A stretch of 19,143 nt of DNA, from contig UQLO01000043.1 in the NCBI GenBank assembly GCA_900541865.1, positions 1-19,143 of the forward strand. The letters are read 5' to 3'. This document shows, one piece after another, positions 14,782-19,143 of the stretch. The notes under the pieces are model-generated. The model saw only the letters and a list, made by a program, of their open reading frames with translations, did no database searches and was not told where the DNA came from. Each line of letters opens with the position of its first letter. Position 1 is the stretch's first letter. The translations under genes were made by a program, and so were the position numbers. The DNA comes from an uncultured Porphyromonadaceae bacterium. Its GTDB lineage: Bacteria; Bacteroidota; Bacteroidia; Bacteroidales; Muribaculaceae.

Positions 14782-14789
14782 TAATTTTG
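14782..14789 (+). promoter_or_regulatory. recJ: -7 element of the recJ promoter
   Basis: TAATTTTG matches TAnnTTTG and lies 24 nt before the recJ ATG at 14814. No clear -33 box. A purine-rich GAGGAG (about 14796-14801) precedes the ATG, unusual here but 12 nt away. Confidence 0.5.
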
Positions 14790-14813
14790 CACTTTGAGGA
14801 GAAAAAGTGCACA

Positions 14814-16547
14814 ATGACCCGCAAATGGAACTATCCCACGCTCTCGCAGGAAGAGCAGCGCCTGGGCGCTGAGCTTGCCCGCCGATTCGCCAACTGTCAG
14901 CCGGTGGCCGACTTGCTGGTGCAGCGCGGCATAACCACCATCGACGAGGCCGAGCGCTTCTTCCACCCCTCGGTTCGCGACCTCCACGACCCTTTCCTGA
15001 TGCCCGAGATGGACAAAGCCGTCGAGCGCCTCAACCGCGCCATGGGCTCCAAGGAGAAGATCATGGTCTACGGCGACTACGACGTCGACGGGTGCACGGC
15101 AGTTGCCCTGGTCTACCGCTATCTCCAAAACTACTACTCCGAGCTCGACTACTACATTCCCACGCGCTACGATGAAGGCTACGGCATCACCCGCAAGTGT
15201 ATCGACGAATTTGCCGAGCAGGGTGTAAAGCTCGTCATTATCCTGGACTGCGGCATCAAGGCCATCGACGAAATACGCTACGCCGCCGAGCGAGGCATCG
15301 ACTTCATCATCTGCGACCACCACAAGCCCGACTCGGAGCTGCCTCCGGCCGCCGCCATCCTCAACCCAAAGCTGGAAAACGTTGAGCGCCCCTATCCCTG
15401 CCCGCACCTTAGCGGCTGCGGCGTGGGCTACAAGCTCATGCAGGCCTTCTCCATCTCCAACGGCATCGCCACGGCCGAGCTCGAGTGTATGCTCGATCTT
15501 GTTGCCGTCAGCATAGCGGCCGACATCGTTCCTATGGTCGATGAGAACCGCGTGATGGCCTACGTAGGCCTCAAGCGCCTCAACACCAATCCGAATATGG
15601 GACTGCGCGCTATTATCCGCACCTGCGGCCTCAGCGGCAAGGAGATTACCATCAACGACGTCATCTTCAAAATCGGTCCGCGCATCAACGCCAGCGGCCG
15701 CATGCAGTCGGGGCGCGAGGCCGTCGACCTTTTGGTGGCTCGCGACGCCAAGGAAGCAAACCGCAAGAGCCTCGAAATCGACAAATACAATCAGGACCGC
15801 AAGGAGCTCGACAAGCACATCACCGAAGAGGCCAACGCTATCCTCGAGGAGCGCGGCGAGATGAATTCGCAAAAAAGGTCCATAGTGATCTACAACAAGC
15901 ACTGGCACAAAGGCATCATCGGCATCGTGGCCTCGCGCCTCACCGAGCTCTACTACAAGCCGAGCGTAGTGCTGACCCTCTCCAACGGCCTTGCCACCGG
16001 CTCCAGCCGCTCCGTTCAGGGCTTCGATATCTACAAAGCCGTAGAGTCTGCCCGCGACCTACTCGAAAACTTCGGCGGCCATACCTACGCCGTCGGTCTC
16101 TCGCTCAAGGAGGAGAACATACCGGAGTTTACGCGTCGATTCGAAGAATATGTGGCGGCAAACATTCTGCCCGAGCAGCTCACACCCCAAATCGACATCG
16201 ACGCTTTCCTTTCGTTTTCGGAAATCACACCGGAGTTCGTGTCGACTCTGCGCCTTTTCAACCCATTCGGCCCGGGCAACCGAAAGCCGACTTTCTGCAC
16301 ACGCCGTGTCAAAGACTTCGGCACCAGCAAACTCGTGGGCCGCAATCTGGAGCACATCAAGCTGGAGCTCGTCGACGACACTTCCGGCAAGGTCATCAAC
16401 GGTATAGCCTTCAACATGGCCTCCTACTTCGACCACATCCACTCCGGGCAGCCCTTCAACATCTGCTACACCATCGAAGAAAACAAACATCAGGCAACCT
16501 CCTCGCTGCAGCTGCTGGTAAAGCAGATTCGCGCCGTGGTTGAATGA
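14814..16547 (+). CDS. recJ: Single-stranded-DNA-specific exonuclease RecJ
   Basis: 577 aa, DHH-superfamily 5'-3' exonuclease on single-stranded DNA, used in RecF-type recombination, mismatch repair and base excision repair. Motifs in order: GDYDVDG (residues 87-93), LDCGIKA (Asp145), CDHHKPDSELP (D168-H169-H170), SGCGVGYKL, then RINASGRMQSGREAVDLL in the DHHA1-like region, and a C-terminal OB-type domain. All metal-binding Asp/His motifs are present and the length is normal. I choose ATG 14814 because the frame's upstream extension begins with TTG inside the -7 promoter element. The stop overlaps the recQ start in ATGA. Confidence 0.97.
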   Translation: MTRKWNYPTLSQEEQRLGAELARRFANCQPVADLLVQRGITTIDEAERFFHPSVRDLHDPFLMPEMDKAVERLNRAMGSKEKIMVYGDYDVDGCTAVALVYRYLQNYYSELDYYIPTRYDEGYGITRKCIDEFAEQGVKLVIILDCGIKAIDEIRYAAERGIDFIICDHHKPDSELPPAAAILNPKLENVERPYPCPHLSGCGVGYKLMQAFSISNGIATAELECMLDLVAVSIAADIVPMVDENRVMAYVGLKRLNTNPNMGLRAIIRTCGLSGKEITINDVIFKIGPRINASGRMQSGREAVDLLVARDAKEANRKSLEIDKYNQDRKELDKHITEEANAILEERGEMNSQKRSIVIYNKHWHKGIIGIVASRLTELYYKPSVVLTLSNGLATGSSRSVQGFDIYKAVESARDLLENFGGHTYAVGLSLKEENIPEFTRRFEEYVAANILPEQLTPQIDIDAFLSFSEITPEFVSTLRLFNPFGPGNRKPTFCTRRVKDFGTSKLVGRNLEHIKLELVDDTSGKVINGIAFNMASYFDHIHSGQPFNICYTIEENKHQATSSLQLLVKQIRAVVE

Positions 16548-18532
16548 CCCCGGCCATGCCAGTTCCCGAAGGATATTTCGACTTCAACGACTATCAGCTG
16601 CCGCCCGAGGCCGACAGCTGCGAGCCTGCGAGCGCCCCGGACGACACCCCCGACGACATTCTGGCCCGCTACTGGGGCTACACCGCCTTCCGCCCGATGC
16701 AACGCCAAATCATCGACTCTGTGCTGGCCGGAGGCGACACTGTGGGGTTGCTGCCCACCGGCGGCGGCAAGTCGCTCACCTTCCAGGTGCCGGCGCTGTT
16801 GCTGCCTACGGTGACGGTCGTTATTACGCCGCTCATTTCGCTGATGAAGGATCAGACCGACCGTCTGCGCAAGCTGGGCATACACGCGGGCTGCCTCCAT
16901 GCCGGAGTGGGTCGCCGCGAAACCGATATGATAGTGGCCCGCGTAGACTCGGGCCGTATAAAACTGCTCTACGTGGCGCCAGAGCGCTTGGCAAACTCCT
17001 CCTTCCAGGGTTGGCTTCAGAGCTGGCGCCCCTCGCTTTTCGTGGTCGACGAGGCGCATTGTATCTCGCAATGGGGCTACGACTTCCGCCCTTCCTACCT
17101 GCGCATCGGCGAACTTCGCGAGATGTTTCCGGACACTCCCATGCTTGCTCTCACGGCATCGGCGACACCCCATGTTTTGGCCGACATCGAGAAGCAGCTC
17201 CACATGCGGCATCCGCAGCGCTTTGCTCTCAGTTTCCGGCGCAACAATCTGAGCTTCCGAGTGGTGCGCTGCGAGAACAAGGATAATGTTCTCATCCGCC
17301 TGCTTGCCGACCGTCCCGGCGCCGCCGTGGTCTACGTTCGCTCGCGCAAGAAGTGCGCCGGCGCCTCCGATATGCTCAACTCCGCCGGAATACCCTCCAC
17401 CTACTACCATGCCGGCCTCGACCCGGCCACCAAAAACCGCGCGCAGTCCGACTGGATGGAGGGTCGTGCGCGAGTCATCGTGGCAACCACAGCCTTCGGC
17501 ATGGGTATTGACAAAGCCGATGTGCGCACCGTGGTCCACCTCGACATGCCCTCCACACTGGAGGAATACTACCAGGAAGCGGGCCGCGCCGGGCGCGACG
17601 GCCTTCCGGCCGAAGGCCTACTGCTGGCTTCGACGGCCGACAAAGGCATTTTCGCGCGTCGTCTCAGCCGTGCCTTCCCCGAGAAGGAACAGATACGGTT
17701 CGTCTACGACGAGGTGTGCCGCTACCTGGACATACCCATGGGCGGCGGCTACGGGCAACTCTACGAATTCCGCCCCGAAGGCATCTGCATGCGCTATAAC
17801 CTCGACCCCAACCTGCTTCTGGCCTCCCTGAAGATTCTCACCCGGTCGGGGTATATGCACTATATCGAGGAGACGTCCACACCGGCGCGACTGAAGTTCA
17901 CCGTGCCTCCCGGCGAACTCTACAAGACCCACTTCGACACTCTCCCGGAAGAAATCATCGAGGACATACTTCGCCACTACCCCGGCACCTTCACCGACTA
18001 CGTCATCGTGAGCGAACATGCCATCGCCGGACGACTGCACACCGACGCCAACGCCGTCTACCAAGCTCTGCTGGCCCTGACGCGCGACAAAATTCTCAAA
18101 TTCATACCTTCCAACCGCACGCCCTACATTCTGATGCCCAACCGGCGCGTAGAGTCGCAGTATGTAGAGCTTCCGCCGAGCATCTACGAAAAGCGACGAG
18201 ATATAATGGCCGACCAGCTTGAGGCAATGAAGGACTTTGCCTTCAACGACACCGGCTGCCGAGTAGCCCGCATGCTGCGCTACTTCGGCGAGGATAAAGC
18301 CTCGCCCTGCGGCAAATGCGATGTATGCCGTCCGGACCGCGCCAAGAGCGCCGGCTCCTACAGCGCGCGCATCCTCAGCGCGCTCGAAGCCGCGCCGGGG
18401 CGACGCCTCGAGGTCGACGCCGTCCGCATACTCTTCGCCGCCGACCTTGCCGACGCCTCCGAAGAGCTCCGACGTATGATAGGCCGCGGCACCCTCCTCT
18501 ACCGCCACCCCTACTTCTCCCTCCCCGACTGA
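16544..18532 (+). CDS. recQ: ATP-dependent DNA helicase RecQ
   Basis: 662 aa, 3'-5' superfamily 2 helicase. Motif I LPTGGGKSLTFQ (K76), motif II VVDEAHCISQWGYDFRP (D169-H172), motif VI GRAGRDG (347-353). A RecQ zinc-binding domain follows with Cys572, Cys589, Cys592 and Cys595, then a winged-helix region. The first ~35 residues are a family-atypical acidic extension; ATG at 16556 (MPVPEGYF) is an alternative start. The C-terminal ~60 residues (ILSALEAAPGRRLEV...) do not look like a typical HRDC domain, so this is probably the HRDC-less form. Its ATG overlaps the recJ stop by 4 bp. The pair would supply unwinding and resection together. Confidence 0.97.
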   Translation: MTPAMPVPEGYFDFNDYQLPPEADSCEPASAPDDTPDDILARYWGYTAFRPMQRQIIDSVLAGGDTVGLLPTGGGKSLTFQVPALLLPTVTVVITPLISLMKDQTDRLRKLGIHAGCLHAGVGRRETDMIVARVDSGRIKLLYVAPERLANSSFQGWLQSWRPSLFVVDEAHCISQWGYDFRPSYLRIGELREMFPDTPMLALTASATPHVLADIEKQLHMRHPQRFALSFRRNNLSFRVVRCENKDNVLIRLLADRPGAAVVYVRSRKKCAGASDMLNSAGIPSTYYHAGLDPATKNRAQSDWMEGRARVIVATTAFGMGIDKADVRTVVHLDMPSTLEEYYQEAGRAGRDGLPAEGLLLASTADKGIFARRLSRAFPEKEQIRFVYDEVCRYLDIPMGGGYGQLYEFRPEGICMRYNLDPNLLLASLKILTRSGYMHYIEETSTPARLKFTVPPGELYKTHFDTLPEEIIEDILRHYPGTFTDYVIVSEHAIAGRLHTDANAVYQALLALTRDKILKFIPSNRTPYILMPNRRVESQYVELPPSIYEKRRDIMADQLEAMKDFAFNDTGCRVARMLRYFGEDKASPCGKCDVCRPDRAKSAGSYSARILSALEAAPGRRLEVDAVRILFAADLADASEELRRMIGRGTLLYRHPYFSLPD

Positions 18533-18610
18533 CACCGCTAAACAAACTCTTTGGAATTACGATAATTGCTTTGAGACGGGCTTTGCCTTCTTCATTTAGT
18601 GCACTCAACA

Positions 18611-18994
18611 ATGAAAATCGATCACGTAGCCATTTATGTTCTTGACCTTGAGGGAGCTCGTCGCTTCTTTGAGACCTATTTCGGCGGCACGTCAAACGAT
18701 ATGTACCACAATCCGCGGACGGGGCTTAAAACCTATTTCATCAGTTTTGCCGACGGTGGCAGAATTGAGATAATGAGCCGCAGCGAAATTTACCGAGCCG
18801 AATTCAATCAATTTCGTCAAGGCTTCATCCATCTTGCCTTCAGTGTGGGGTCGAAAGAAGCCGTAGATTCTTTGACAGAGAAACTTGCCTCCGCCGGATA
18901 CGAAATACTGAGCGGGCCGCGCACCACCGGCGACGGCTATTATGAAAGTTGCGTCCGTGCTTTCGAAGACATCCTCATCGAGATTACGGAATAA
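18611..18994 (+). CDS. VOC-superfamily (glyoxalase/bleomycin-resistance-like) protein, 127 aa
   Basis: Two beta-alpha-beta-beta-beta halves in the VOC pattern: KIDHVAIYVLDLEGARRFFE and FIHLAFSVGSKEAVDSL. Four potential metal ligands, His5, Glu53, His74 and Glu124, fall at nearly the spacing seen in metal-dependent glyoxalase I (H5, E56, H74, E122 in the E. coli enzyme). A metal-bound enzyme is therefore likely, but the substrate is not clear. I use ATG 18611 rather than GTG 18599, because it begins directly at MKIDH, where VOC proteins usually start. The 78-bp gap after recQ has no consensus promoter. The codon usage looks more AT-rich than its neighbours. Confidence 0.88.
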   Translation: MKIDHVAIYVLDLEGARRFFETYFGGTSNDMYHNPRTGLKTYFISFADGGRIEIMSRSEIYRAEFNQFRQGFIHLAFSVGSKEAVDSLTEKLASAGYEILSGPRTTGDGYYESCVRAFEDILIEITE

Positions 18995-19067
18995 GCGAAT
19001 CCGTCCGTCGACCGGGGCAACCGGAAGTTTTCAACGGATAGTAAACGGCAATTATATCTCCGGTTCT

Positions 19068-19143
19068 CACTAGTGTCTCTTAAAATTAGTTAATTCTGAT
19101 TTTTATTATCTGATTACGCGATTTTTAGGTCTTGAACCCCCTG
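19068..19143. mobile_element. Possible insertion-sequence end at the right edge
   Basis: After the palindrome CACTAGTG (19068-19075) the base composition drops to roughly 31% GC for the last 73 bases, against a GC-rich window. The stretch begins TAGTGTCTCTTAAAATTAG and contains short internal repeats (TCTGATT twice), in the style of a transposon terminus. No transposase reading frame is inside the window, so this is weak. Confidence 0.25.

Noticed and set aside
18999..19039. ATCCGT/ACGGAT repeat after the VOC gene as a terminator
   Set aside because: Short 6-bp arms, a long loop and no T run; too weak to call.

Overview
The window is chromosomal DNA from a GC-rich member of the Bacteroidales, probably close to the Muribaculaceae. 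Three things point there. Promoters follow the Bacteroidetes pattern TTTG, 19-20 nt, TAnnTTTG. Most starts lack a Shine-Dalgarno site. Several protein families are typical of the phylum (DUF4296 lipoprotein, DUF5606, a DksA-like protein with a decayed zinc finger, the long IleRS, S16 with a long tail, a C-terminus resembling a type IX secretion signal). The family-level placement is inference from sequence style only.

Layout. 1-476 (-) is the remnant of an RHS/YD-repeat protein: a signal peptide plus a DUF6443-like start, an in-frame stop, then an RHS-core-like stretch running off the window. 623-696 (-) is tRNA-Pro(TGG) with its own promoter and terminator. 740-6866 (-) is a long housekeeping operon in the transcription order rpsP, ileS, dksA-like, lspA, DUF4296 lipoprotein, 69-aa protein. 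It has short gaps or overlaps and ends one base before the tRNA promoter. A divergent promoter pair at 6903-6971 serves rpsP and, on the other strand, a DUF5606 gene. Next on the + strand come a secreted M6-family metalloprotease (7698-10256) and the acetate-forming pair pta-ackA (overlap ATGA). A strong bidirectional terminator separates ackA from a convergent 53-aa gene and dgt (dGTPase), both on the - strand.

Between dgt and recJ lies a non-coding stretch with a textbook promoter, about 175 bases that fold into several hairpins, and an intrinsic terminator. I read this as a small RNA gene of unknown family. Then come recJ and recQ (overlap ATGA), a VOC/glyoxalase-like gene, and an AT-rich right edge that could be the end of an insertion sequence.

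How the genes work together: the minus operon joins translation (S16, IleRS), a DksA-like RNA polymerase regulator and lipoprotein maturation (LspA) with a lipoprotein. Pta and AckA convert acetyl-CoA to acetate and ATP. RecJ and RecQ act together in RecF-type DNA repair, and Dgt acts on dNTP pools. I see no CRISPR array, restriction system, recognisable defence island or complete mobile element. The least explained items are the small RNA locus, the collapsed RHS gene, the GIHH active-site variant of IleRS and the two small conserved-looking proteins.
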